Part shown: positions 6,414 to 14,036 of the stretch, one piece after another
Layout: every line of letters begins with the position of its first letter
Numbering within the stretch: the stretch's first letter is position 1
NCBI GenBank assembly: GCA_051306365.1
Contig: JBPPNC010000019.1
Span: 1 to 25,981, forward strand
Length of the DNA stretch: 25,981 nt
From: Svornostia sp051306365
GTDB taxonomy: Bacteria > Actinomycetota > Thermoleophilia > Solirubrobacterales > Solirubrobacteraceae
Direction of reading: 5' to 3'
Program-made: the position numbers and the translations under genes
The notes under the pieces: model-generated
Told to the model about the DNA's origin: nothing
The model's database searches: none
Seen by the model: the letters and a program-made list of their open reading frames with translations, nothing else

Positions 6414-8146
6414 GCGCCGGTCTCCAGGGTCGACAGATCGCCCTCGGGCAGCCCGAGCTCGCGGGCGCGCAGCAGCCGGCGCATGACCTTGCCGCTGCGG
6501 GTGTGGGGCAGTTCGTCGCGCACCTCGATCTCCTTGGGTGCCACGACCGCGCCGAGCCGTGTGCGGGCGAAGCCGAGGAGGTCGCGCGGCAGCCCCGCCG
6601 CGGTGTCGGCGTCCACGCCGGGTGCGAGGACGACGAACGCCTTGATGCGCTGGCCCGCCATCTCGTCCGGCACGCCGATCACCCCAGCCTCCACGACGGC
6701 GGGATGCTCCATGAGCACCCGCTCGACCTCGAACGGCCCGATGAGGTGCCCGGCGGACTTGATGACGTCATCGCCGCGGCCGAGGAACCAGTACCAGCCG
6801 TCCTCGTCGCGACGGGCGAGGTCGCCGGTGCGATACCACCCGCCGACGAAGCACCGCGCGTAGCGCTCCTCCTCGTTGAGGTAGCCGCGGAACATCGACG
6901 GCCAGCCCGCGCGCAGCAGCAGCTCGCCACCTCCGCCGTCCTCGGCCATGACCGGGGCGCCGCCATCCACGCGCAGCTCGCCGTCGTCGTCGCGGCATCC
7001 GACCGCCGCCTCGATGCCCGGGAGCGGCCGCCCCATCGCGCCGGGGCGGACCTCCAGCCCCGCGAGGTTGCCGATCATGATCCCGCCCGTCTCGGTCTGC
7101 CACCACGTGTCGCGGATGGGCAGGCCCAGGTGCTCGGCGCCCCACCGCACGGCCTCGGCGTTCAGCGGCTCGCCGACGCTCGCGATGAGGCGCAGCGCGG
7201 CGAGATCGTGCTCGCGAGCCAGGTCCGCGCCGGCGCGCATGAGCATGCGGATCGCCGTCGGCGCCGTGTACCAGACGGTCACGCGCTGCTCGGCGAGCGT
7301 CTCGTACCACCGGGCGGCATCGAACTCGCCCTCGTCGATGAGGCAGGTCACGCCGTGGGTCAGCGGCGTGATGACGCCGTACGACATGCCGGTGACCCAG
7401 CCAGGGTCGGCCGTGCACCAGAAGACGTCGCCGTCGCGCAGGTCGAGCGCGATCCGGCCGGTCGCATGGTGGGCCACGACCGCCTCGTGGACGTGCAGCG
7501 CGCCCTTCGGCCGGCCCGTGGTCCCACTGGTGAAGTGCAGCAGCGCAATGTCGTCGGCGGACGTCGGAGGGATCTCCCACTCCGGGGCGCGCGCCGCGAG
7601 TTCTGCGGCCAGGTCGACCCCGCCGGGCACGTCCGCCGCGGCCTCGGGCGCATCGGCTCCGACGAGCAGGACGTGGCGCAACGCGGGAAGCCGGTCGCGG
7701 ACGGGGGCGACCCGGCGGGCATACAGCCGCGGTGTCGTGACGAGCACGGTGCCCGCGCCGAGCGTGAGGCGCTGCGCCACCGGCTCGGGCCCGAACGCCG
7801 AATACAGCGGGCAGAAGACGGCGCGGCGCTTGAACGTGCCCAGCGCGGCGACGTGCAGCTCGGGCACCCGGCCGAGCAGCGCGAAGACCGTTTCCCCGGG
7901 TTCGACGCCGAGGTCGGAGAGCAGGCGCGCGAAGCGGTTCGTCTGCGCCGCCAGCTCCACGTAGGTCGTGTCGCGGACCGCCCCGTCGCGCGCCAGCCAG
8001 CGGAGCGCCGCCCGGTCGCGCAGCGGCCCCGCGGCGTGCCGGTCCACCGCCTCGTGCGCGATGTTCAGCCCGCCGCCGGGCAAGCCGTCGAGCAGCGCGC
8101 GCTCGGCAGCCCAGGAGAAGTCGCTGCCTGTCGTCGCCGGCGTCAC
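6410..8146 (-). CDS. acsA: Acetate--CoA ligase (AMP-forming), AcsA type
   Basis: A 578-residue ANL-superfamily adenylating enzyme, close to the length of Bacillus AcsA. The P-loop motif is LLHFTSGTTGRPKGALH. Acetyl-CoA-synthetase signatures include PGWVTGMSYGVITPLTHG, VTVWYTAPTAIRMLM and DTWWQTETGGIMI. WYRTGDLARRDEDGWYWFLG is the hinge region, and the C-terminal catalytic lysine lies in TRSGKVMRRLLRARELGLP. It converts acetate, ATP and CoA to acetyl-CoA. It starts with GTG, overlapping the upstream stop as GTGA, and overlaps E1 alpha downstream. The lysine in SGK is the usual target of reversible acetylation in this family; no acetyltransferase or deacetylase is encoded nearby. Confidence 0.9.
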   Translation of the reverse strand: MTPATTGSDFSWAAERALLDGLPGGGLNIAHEAVDRHAAGPLRDRAALRWLARDGAVRDTTYVELAAQTNRFARLLSDLGVEPGETVFALLGRVPELHVAALGTFKRRAVFCPLYSAFGPEPVAQRLTLGAGTVLVTTPRLYARRVAPVRDRLPALRHVLLVGADAPEAAADVPGGVDLAAELAARAPEWEIPPTSADDIALLHFTSGTTGRPKGALHVHEAVVAHHATGRIALDLRDGDVFWCTADPGWVTGMSYGVITPLTHGVTCLIDEGEFDAARWYETLAEQRVTVWYTAPTAIRMLMRAGADLAREHDLAALRLIASVGEPLNAEAVRWGAEHLGLPIRDTWWQTETGGIMIGNLAGLEVRPGAMGRPLPGIEAAVGCRDDDGELRVDGGAPVMAEDGGGGELLLRAGWPSMFRGYLNEEERYARCFVGGWYRTGDLARRDEDGWYWFLGRGDDVIKSAGHLIGPFEVERVLMEHPAVVEAGVIGVPDEMAGQRIKAFVVLAPGVDADTAAGLPRDLLGFARTRLGAVVAPKEIEVRDELPHTRSGKVMRRLLRARELGLPEGDLSTLETGA

Positions 8147-9507
8147 AGCGCGGAGGGGTAGGTCTCGGGTGGTTCGCCGCGGTCCCAGGCCGCCGTGCGC
8201 TCGAGCGGCTCGACGGCTCTCGTGTGATCCAGGTGCACCAGCGCGTCGAACTGCCGGCTCGGGCTGGCCTGCAGGTAGTGGCTCTGGCGCTCGGTCTCAG
8301 GGCGGTAGATCACGCCGATCGCGCGATGCAGGCGCGCCGCGCGCAGCGCCGCCCCGGCCGCGGTGTCATGCAGCCGCGCCAGCAGGAAGGCGGGCAGGCC
8401 GGTCTCGTGCAGCAGCTGCTCAGCGCTGCCCGGCAGCGCAGGACGCACGCGCTTGCGCTCGGCCGGGCCGTCCCAGTCCGACGCGGCCGTCACCGTGCCT
8501 GCGTACGTGGTGAACCCCACGAGAACGGCCGCGGTGCCGTGGCGCTCGCGGGCCAGCTGCCCCAGCGTGAGCTCACCGCGCGACGCCGCCTCGGTGGCGC
8601 GGGCGTCGCCGATGTGGGAGTTGTGCGCCCACACGACGACCTTCGCCGGGTCGTGCCGGCGCCCGAGATGCGCGAGGAGGTGGTCGAGCGTGTCGGCCAT
8701 GTGGCGGTCGCGCAGGTTCCACGAGCCCGCCCGGTCGCCGAACATCGTGCGATAGTACTCCTCCGCGTTCGCCACGACCGTGGCGTTCTGCTCGGCGCAG
8801 AACTCGTCGTCCTCGGCTGCCACGCCGTCGCGTGTGAGCCGCCGTCCCGCCTCGCGCCGCAGCTCGACGAGCTCCTCGATCACCGCCCGTCGGCACGGTT
8901 CGCTGACGCCCTGCAGCACCGCGCGCCCGTACTCCGGCCCGCGCTCACCGGCGAATGGCTGTAGGCACGCATACCGCTGCCGCGCCCGGGCCGCGGCATC
9001 GGGGTCGACGCGGTCGAGATGCGCGACGACCGCCGCCATCGACGCGTGCAGGCTGTAGAGATCGAGCCCGAAGAACCCTGTGGCCGGTGCGCCGGGCGCG
9101 CGCCGGTCATTGTGGTCGCGCAGCCAGCCGACGAGGTCCACCACCGCCGCGTTGCGCCACATCCACGCGGGGAACCGGCGGAACCCGCGCAGTGCCTCCT
9201 CGGCGTCGCCGTCGCGGTCGTCGCCGCAGACGTAGCGGTGCACGCGGTGGGCGTCCGGCCAGTCGCCTTCGATCGCGACGGCGGAGAACCCGCATTCGGC
9301 GACGAGGCGCTGGGTGATGCGCGCCCGCTCGCGGTAGAATTCGTTGGTCCCGTGGCTGCTCTCGCCGAGCAGGACGAGGCGGGCGTCGCCGATCTGGTCG
9401 AGCAGTGCGTCGTAGTCCTCGGGGCCGCCCGTCAGGCGGATCGCGTCGCGACGGATCGCGGCGACGGCGGTCCGGTCGGCCGTGCCGAATGCCGGCACGA
9501 GGCTCAT
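8143..9507 (-). CDS. Erythromycin esterase family protein
   Basis: A 454-residue member of the erythromycin-esterase (PF05139) family. GESSHGTNEFYRERA (48-62) holds the conserved Glu/His pair, AIEGDWPDAHRVHRYV (78-93) follows, and further blocks include FFGLDLYSLHASM, DRHMADTLDHLL and VWAHNSHIGDARATE. True macrolide esterases (EreA/EreB) are a small part of this family, and most chromosomal members have no proven substrate, so resistance should not be assumed. The gene sits directly after a phosphoribosyltransferase/hydrolase with a 4-bp overlap. In M. tuberculosis Rv2030c, as I recall, a phosphoribosyltransferase domain and an erythromycin-esterase domain are fused in one protein, which suggests these two products act together. 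Confidence 0.88.
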   Translation of the reverse strand: MSLVPAFGTADRTAVAAIRRDAIRLTGGPEDYDALLDQIGDARLVLLGESSHGTNEFYRERARITQRLVAECGFSAVAIEGDWPDAHRVHRYVCGDDRDGDAEEALRGFRRFPAWMWRNAAVVDLVGWLRDHNDRRAPGAPATGFFGLDLYSLHASMAAVVAHLDRVDPDAAARARQRYACLQPFAGERGPEYGRAVLQGVSEPCRRAVIEELVELRREAGRRLTRDGVAAEDDEFCAEQNATVVANAEEYYRTMFGDRAGSWNLRDRHMADTLDHLLAHLGRRHDPAKVVVWAHNSHIGDARATEAASRGELTLGQLARERHGTAAVLVGFTTYAGTVTAASDWDGPAERKRVRPALPGSAEQLLHETGLPAFLLARLHDTAAGAALRAARLHRAIGVIYRPETERQSHYLQASPSRQFDALVHLDHTRAVEPLERTAAWDRGEPPETYPSAL

Positions 9508-10844
9508 GACGCGGCTCCGGTGTCGGCAGTGGCGCCGGCGCCCATGTGCGCGACGAACCAGTCGCCGGCGATCGCCGCGACCTCCTCGAGCGCTCCCGGC
9601 TCCTCGAATACGTGACCCGCTCCGGCGATGACGGCGAGCTCGTGGGGCCCCGCGAGCCGGACGGCCGCCGTGCGGTTCAGCAGCAGGACCGACTCGTCGC
9701 GGCCACCGACGATGAGGAGCGTCGGCGCCGTCACCTGGTCGAGCCGGTCCGCCGCCAGGTCGGGACGGCCGCCCCGGGAGACGACCGCGCGGACGTCCGG
9801 GCCGAGCGCCGCGGCGGCGACGAGCGCGGCGGCGGCGCCGGTCGACGCGCCGAACAGCCCGAGCGGAAGCCCCGCCGTCGGGGGGTGCTCGCGCGACCAG
9901 CGGCCGACCTCCGTCAGGCGCTCGGCCAGCAGTGGGATGTCGAACACGAAGCTGCGGTCCATGCCCTCCTCGTCGGTGAGCAGATCGAACAGCAGCGTCG
10001 CAAGGCCGCGCTCCTGCAGCGCGTCGGCCACGGCCCGGTTACGCGGACTGTGGCGGCCGCTGCCGCTGCCGTGGGCGAAGACGACGAGGCCGCGTGCCGC
10101 CTCCGGCACCGCGAGGTCGCCCTCCAGCACCCCGCCGGGCACCTCGAACGTCACAGCCTGGCGGATCGCCAGGGGCGGGGCGTCCGGGATCGCGGCGAGG
10201 TCGCGGGCGGGGACGGGGCCGCCTGCCAGGAGCGCAAGGACCTCCTCGTCGGAGACCTCGGAGAAGTCGGCGTACCACTGCCCGACGCTGCGCAGGTCGC
10301 GCGGCACGAAGGCGCAGACGACGTCGTCGGCCTCGCTGCCCAGCAGGTCGACGGCGGCGCGTGAGCCGACCGGCGCCGCAACGACGACGCGATGTGCACC
10401 GCGGCCGCGGACGGCGCGGACCGCCGCGAGATCGGTCAGGCCGGTGGCGAGCCCGTCGTCGACGATGATCACCGTACGGTCCTCGAGCCCGATCTGGGGC
10501 CGGTCGCCGCGATAGGCGTGGACCCGGCGGTCGAGCTCCACCGATTCGCGGTCGAGCGTCTCGTCGAGGTCGTGCTCGCTCAGCGACGTCATCCGCAGCA
10601 TGCGCGTGTCGATCACGCCCACGCTGTCCTCTGCCACCGCGCCGACCGCGAGCTCAGGACGCCCGGGCGCCCCGAGCTTGCGGACCGCGAGGATGTCCAT
10701 CGGGGCCCCGAGCGCGGTCGCGACCTCGACCGCCACCGGCACGCCGCCGCGCGGGAGCGCGACGACGACGGGATCCTCGCCTGCGTAATGGCGCAGGCGC
10801 TCAGCGAGCCGGAGACCGGCGTCGTGGCGATCAGAGAAGACGAT
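9504..10844 (-). CDS. Phosphoribosyltransferase / alpha-beta hydrolase fusion
   Basis: A 446-residue two-domain protein. Residues 1-215 are a type I phosphoribosyltransferase: ALPRGGVPVAVEVA (29-42), RKLGAPGRPELAVGA (55-69) and the PRPP loop VIIVDDGLATG (125-135). Residues 230-446 are a dienelactone-hydrolase-like domain: FAHGSGSGRHSPRN (256-269), nucleophile elbow GASTG with Ser334, Asp383 in GGRDES and His411 in GAGHVF. The same architecture occurs in Rv0571c. The open frame runs far upstream through Arg-rich shadow sequence, but similarity begins at FSDRHDAG. No ATG, GTG or TTG exists in frame close upstream, and the first internal one would cut into the PRT core. I place the start at ATC 10844, which lies 6 nt after a -10-like TACGGT. 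First gene of the operon. Confidence 0.85.
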   Translation of the reverse strand: MVFSDRHDAGLRLAERLRHYAGEDPVVVALPRGGVPVAVEVATALGAPMDILAVRKLGAPGRPELAVGAVAEDSVGVIDTRMLRMTSLSEHDLDETLDRESVELDRRVHAYRGDRPQIGLEDRTVIIVDDGLATGLTDLAAVRAVRGRGAHRVVVAAPVGSRAAVDLLGSEADDVVCAFVPRDLRSVGQWYADFSEVSDEEVLALLAGGPVPARDLAAIPDAPPLAIRQAVTFEVPGGVLEGDLAVPEAARGLVVFAHGSGSGRHSPRNRAVADALQERGLATLLFDLLTDEEGMDRSFVFDIPLLAERLTEVGRWSREHPPTAGLPLGLFGASTGAAAALVAAAALGPDVRAVVSRGGRPDLAADRLDQVTAPTLLIVGGRDESVLLLNRTAAVRLAGPHELAVIAGAGHVFEEPGALEEVAAIAGDWFVAHMGAGATADTGAAS

Positions 10845-10850
10845 GCTGCG

Positions 10851-10856
10851 ACCGTA
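10851..10856 (-). promoter_or_regulatory. -10-like hexamer TACGGT for the seven-gene operon
   Basis: On the minus strand TACGGT is followed by CGCAGC and then the inferred ATC start at 10844. The 6-nt spacing puts the transcription start on the A of ATC. The -35 region is not convincing. A run of five G immediately upstream of the hexamer could alternatively be read as a distant Shine-Dalgarno. Confidence 0.4.
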
Positions 10857-10964
10857 CCCCCAGCCAGATGGTCTGCCATCCGCACTTCGCGGCGGATCGC
10901 ATCCGTAGTCGGCGGCAGGCCGCGGCCCGCAGTCAGTCCTGATGACGGGTTGCCCACGGGCGGT

Positions 10965-10970
10965 GATGAT
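10965..10970 (+). promoter_or_regulatory. -10-like hexamer GATGAT for the M50 protease
   Basis: GATGAT (TGATGAT with the preceding base) ends 6 nt before the ATG at 10977, the spacing seen at other operon-first genes here. The 132-bp divergent gap it shares with the phosphoribosyltransferase gene contains no other clear signal; I looked for a DosR-type box and saw none. Confidence 0.3.
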
Positions 10971-10976
10971 CCGCGT

Positions 10977-12140
10977 ATGTCCTCCACGTTTCGCCTGGGC
11001 CGCGTCGCAGGCGTCGACATCGGCTGCCACTGGAGCTGGCTGCTCGTCGTCGCGCTCATCACCTGGTCGCTCGCCGAGGGGGTCTTCCCCACGACGAACC
11101 CCGGGCTCTCGGACGCGACGTACCTCGTGATGGCCGCCGTCGCCGTCCCGCTGTTCTTCGGCGCCCTGCTCCTGCACGAGCTCGGCCACGCGGTGACGGC
11201 GCAGCGTGAGGGGATGGAGATCGACGGCATCACGCTGTGGGTGTTCGGGGGCGTCGCCCGGTTCAAGGGGCGATTCCCGTCGGCCGGCGCGGAGTTCCGG
11301 ATCGCGATCGCGGGGCCGCTGGTGACGCTCGTCATCGGTGTCCTCTGCCTGGGGATCGCGGTGCTCGCGCCCCTCCCGGCCGCGGTCGACGGCACGCTGC
11401 ACTGGCTCGGCTACATCAACCTCGTGCTGCTCGTCTTCAACCTCATGCCCGCGTTCCCGCTGGACGGCGGCCGGGTCCTGCGCGCCGCGCTGTGGCAGCG
11501 CAGCGGCGACTACGGCGAGGCCACCCGTTCGGCGGCGGCCCTGGGCCGCGGGTTCGGCCAGATGCTCATCATCGGCGGCCTGCTGCTGGCCATCACGGGC
11601 GCCGTGATCGGGGGCATCTGGTTCGTCTTCATCGGATGGTTCGTCGTCGCGGCGGCCGAGGCCGAGGCCGCCCAGGCGTCCGCCCGGGCGGCCCTCGCCG
11701 GGCTGCGTGTCGCGGACGCGATGATCGCCTCGCCCGTCACCGTGGACACCGCGATGCCGCTCGACGGGTTCGTCGACGACGTGTTCCTGCACCATCGGTA
11801 CACCGCGTACCCGGTCCTGGAGCAGGACCGCCCCATCGGCCTCGTGACGTTCCGCGATGCCGGCGCGACCGCCCGCGCCGCGTGGCCGACCGAGACGGTC
11901 GGCGCCCATCGCCATCACCTGCGCGACGTCCTCGTGCTGCACCCCGAGCAGCCCCTGGAGGACGTCTGGCCCGAGCTGCTGCAGCACCCACTCCGGCGCG
12001 CTCTCGTGACCGGTGACGACGGGGCGCTCGCCGGGCTGCTGTCGAGCACCGACGTCATGCGGATCCTCGAGCTCGGGGACCGCTCGCCCGCCGGCGCAGG
12101 ACCCGCGGGCGAACCCGCCGGCCCGGCGCTGGCCCGGTAG
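10977..12140 (+). CDS. M50 site-2-type intramembrane protease with CBS domains
   Basis: A 387-residue membrane metalloprotease. The zinc site HELGH is at 67-71 within a transmembrane helix. The third ligand region NLMPAFPLDGG is at 155-165 with Asp163. Further helices are seen near 20-34, 48-66, 110-132, 143-160 and two at about 182-218. After an Ala/Glu-rich linker, a tandem CBS region occupies about 232-375 (RVADAMIASPVTVDTAMPLD and LSSTDVMRI at its two ends), suggesting control by an adenine nucleotide. Such S2P-CBS proteins cleave membrane-bound regulators, but no anti-sigma factor is encoded nearby to suggest a substrate. The start is the ATG at 10977; a longer upstream frame would run through the divergent promoter region and is rejected. 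Confidence 0.92.
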   Translation: MSSTFRLGRVAGVDIGCHWSWLLVVALITWSLAEGVFPTTNPGLSDATYLVMAAVAVPLFFGALLLHELGHAVTAQREGMEIDGITLWVFGGVARFKGRFPSAGAEFRIAIAGPLVTLVIGVLCLGIAVLAPLPAAVDGTLHWLGYINLVLLVFNLMPAFPLDGGRVLRAALWQRSGDYGEATRSAAALGRGFGQMLIIGGLLLAITGAVIGGIWFVFIGWFVVAAAEAEAAQASARAALAGLRVADAMIASPVTVDTAMPLDGFVDDVFLHHRYTAYPVLEQDRPIGLVTFRDAGATARAAWPTETVGAHRHHLRDVLVLHPEQPLEDVWPELLQHPLRRALVTGDDGALAGLLSSTDVMRILELGDRSPAGAGPAGEPAGPALAR

Positions 12141-12143
12141 CCT
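12138..12143 (+). promoter_or_regulatory. -10-like hexamer TAGCCT for the thioesterase
   Basis: TAGCCT begins on the TAG stop of the protease gene and ends 6 nt before the ATC at 12150. That is the same spacing as at the epimerase and phosphoribosyltransferase genes. It supports a leaderless start on ATC. Confidence 0.4.
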
Positions 12144-12149
12144 GCGGCC

Positions 12150-12647
12150 ATCGCCAGCCCGGAAGACAGCTCCTCGATCCTCGCCCACTGGATGGGCGTC
12201 GGCGACGCGAACGCCGCCGGCTTCATCCACGGCGGCACGATCATGAAGCTCGTGGACGAGGCCGCCGGCCTGGCCGCGATCCGCCACGGCCACGCGCGCG
12301 TCGTCACCGCCGGCGTCGACCGCATGACGTTCCTCGTTCCGGTGAACATCACGGACCTCGTGACCTTCCGCTCCCGTGTGAACGCCGTCTGGCGGACGTC
12401 GATGGAGGTCGGTGTCCGGGTCGAGGCCGAGAACCCGCGCACGGGCGAGATCCGGCATACGAACAGCGCCTACCTCACGATGGTCGCGCTCGGCGACGAC
12501 GGCCGGCCGACGGAGATCCCGCCGCTCACCACGACCACGCCCGAAGAGGAGCGACGCGAGCGCGAGGCTCAGCTGCGCCGCCGCAACCGCCTCGCCGAGC
12601 GCGAGGCGGTCCGGGCTGACCGGGCGGCGAAGGGCGAGGACGCCTAG
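12150..12647 (+). CDS. Hot-dog acyl-CoA thioesterase (YciA/BACH type)
   Basis: A 165-residue hot-dog thioesterase hydrolysing acyl-CoA to free acid and CoA. The catalytic segment NAAGFIHGGTIMKLVDEAAG is at 21-40 (HGG and Asp36-Glu37). VVTAGVDRMTFLVPV and RTSMEVGVRVEAEN form the core strands, and the charged tail (from about 130) is Arg/Glu-rich. The only ATG in range (12192) would remove SSSILAHW, which in the family forms the first strand before the HGG helix. The frame is closed by the protease TAG at 12138-12140, and no ATG/GTG/TTG lies between. I therefore place the start at ATC 12150, preceded by a -10-like TAGCCT at 6 nt. It could remove acyl groups from CoA for the neighbouring acetyl-CoA and lipid genes, but that link is inference. 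Confidence 0.82.
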   Translation: MASPEDSSSILAHWMGVGDANAAGFIHGGTIMKLVDEAAGLAAIRHGHARVVTAGVDRMTFLVPVNITDLVTFRSRVNAVWRTSMEVGVRVEAENPRTGEIRHTNSAYLTMVALGDDGRPTEIPPLTTTTPEEERREREAQLRRRNRLAEREAVRADRAAKGEDA

Positions 12648-12663
12648 GCCGGACTCCTTCTCC

Positions 12664-12679
12664 AGCGCGTCGGCGCGCT
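12664..12679. terminator. Possible bidirectional hairpin between convergent genes
   Basis: AGCGCG, loop TCGG, CGCGCT: a perfect 6-bp stem with a stable tetraloop in the 57-bp gap between the thioesterase and the convergent membrane protein. There is no T-tract on either side, so termination is only suggested by position. Confidence 0.3.
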
Positions 12680-12704
12680 TGGCGTCCTTCTGCTCAGCTG
12701 CCGT

Positions 12705-14036
12705 TTACCACACGGTGTCCATGAGCACCTGCATGAGCAGTGCCTGCGCGAGCAGCAGCGCGAGCGTCCAGCGGAGGCGCCGCTCCTGCAGGTAGGGCGC
12801 GGCCGCCGCACACGCCAGCGGGACGAGGAACAGCCAGATCCGTTCGGTCTCGGCCTTCGAGAACCCGCCGACGGCGGCGATCGCGACCACCGCGGCGAGG
12901 GCGATGCCGGCCGGGGTGCGGGCGACCGCGGCACGGATCGCCGCCGCCGCGATCGGCACGCCGAGCGTCACCCCCCATGCCACCGGTGAGCCGAGCACCC
13001 AGAACCAGTACGGGCGGAACTGGGCGATGGAGTCGCGGTAGACCTGCTCGGTCGCGCGGATGGTGCCGACCGGGTCGTAGCCGGAGGCGATCGCCAGCGC
13101 GCCGTTGACGAAGACGAGCCCCGCGCCGCAGGCCGCCGCGGTGGCGAACGCCGGCCGCCACCCGTCGCGACGCCAGAGCAGCAGCGCCGCCCACGCGCCC
13201 ACGGCCAGCAGCGCCCAGTTCAGCAGCACGGCCGCCCCGAGCGCCAGCGCTCCGAGCACCCGCCACCGCCACGCGCGGGCGACGAGCAGGCACGCCGCGA
13301 CCGCGCCCGCCGCCGCGAACACGAAGTCGAACGACGAGACGCCGAACAGCAGCATGAGCGGCGACGACGCGCACACCAGTCCCGCGACCCGGCCGGCAGG
13401 TTCCCCGTGCAGGGTCCATCCGAGGCGGTAGGCCAGGGGGGCGCACAGCGAGCCGCCGAGCACCACCAGCGCCGCCATGCCGCCCGCGGTCGTGACGCCG
13501 AACAGGTGCACGAGCAACAGCGGGCCGGGCGGGTGACCGGCGACGTGGACGGGGAACGCCGGCACCACCTCGGCGAAGCGGTCGAGGTAGAACCAGACGC
13601 CGTACCCCAGCGACGGCAGCGCGGGCAGGTATTCGTTCGGCGCCTCGAACGACCCGGACGGCCCGAGGTCGAACATGCGCGTCCAGCCGTCGGTGCCGTC
13701 TCGCGCGACGTTCAACGCCAGGCCGAGCGCCACCGCCAGCAGGTACAGCGCGAGCGCGACGACGGCCGGATGCCAGCGCACGGCGAGCAGCCACCCTCCG
13801 CCCCATACGGCGGCGACGCCGGCGATCACCGCGACCGCCGTCCCCCACCACCGCGCGGCCGGTTCCCATGCGCCGACCAGCGGCGACGCGGCGGTGCCGA
13901 GGGCGTCGATCGCCTCCAGCTGCGCCGCCGCTCCGACCGCCAGCACGACGACGGTGACGAAGATGACGATCTGCGAAACGCGGCGGGCGAGCCGTTCCGG
14001 CGGCGCGGGTGCGCTGGCATGCTCGGCCGGTGTCAC
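12705..14036 (-). CDS. Polytopic membrane protein, GT-C glycosyltransferase-like
   Basis: A 443-residue protein with about ten hydrophobic helices (first at 22-40, then 64-84 and 90-110). The long first extracytoplasmic segment (about 111-170) contains RDGTDGWTRMFDLGPSGSFE and VAGHPPGPLLLVHLFG. Such an acidic first loop and HPPG motif are typical of GT-C lipid-phosphate-sugar glycosyltransferases (GT39/GT87-like), although no exact family is recognisable. The start is GTG 14036, supported by GAGGAG 5 nt upstream; an N-terminal extension to 14153 is Arg-rich shadow sequence. It is divergent from the beta-propeller lipoprotein with overlapping 5' ends. Neighbouring sugar genes suggest it glycosylates an envelope component, which is inference. 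Confidence 0.75.
   Translation of the reverse strand: MTPAEHASAPAPPERLARRVSQIVIFVTVVVLAVGAAAQLEAIDALGTAASPLVGAWEPAARWWGTAVAVIAGVAAVWGGGWLLAVRWHPAVVALALYLLAVALGLALNVARDGTDGWTRMFDLGPSGSFEAPNEYLPALPSLGYGVWFYLDRFAEVVPAFPVHVAGHPPGPLLLVHLFGVTTAGGMAALVVLGGSLCAPLAYRLGWTLHGEPAGRVAGLVCASSPLMLLFGVSSFDFVFAAAGAVAACLLVARAWRWRVLGALALGAAVLLNWALLAVGAWAALLLWRRDGWRPAFATAAACGAGLVFVNGALAIASGYDPVGTIRATEQVYRDSIAQFRPYWFWVLGSPVAWGVTLGVPIAAAAIRAAVARTPAGIALAAVVAIAAVGGFSKAETERIWLFLVPLACAAAAPYLQERRLRWTLALLLAQALLMQVLMDTVW
14018..14023 (+). promoter_or_regulatory. -10-like hexamer CATGCT for the beta-propeller gene
   Basis: CATGCT ends 6 nt before the GTG at 14030, the same geometry as at other leaderless candidates, and no Shine-Dalgarno is present. 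It lies inside the first codons of the divergent membrane protein. Confidence 0.25.

Noticed and set aside
8143..9507. Macrolide resistance gene
   Set aside because: Only family-level similarity to erythromycin esterases is visible; most members are not resistance enzymes and no mobile or resistance context exists.
10392..10976. Longer N-terminus for the M50 protease
   Set aside because: It is antisense to the PRT domain and crosses the divergent promoter region; the membrane-protease fold begins at ATG 10977.
10845..10976. DosR-type or other dormancy-regulator box in the divergent gap
   Set aside because: No GGGAC/GTCCC-like inverted repeat of the right spacing is present, so regulon membership is not supported by sequence.
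10845..12458. N-terminal extension of the phosphoribosyltransferase frame to 984 codons
   Set aside because: It runs antisense to the whole M50 protease gene with low-complexity charged sequence; family similarity begins only at about 10838.
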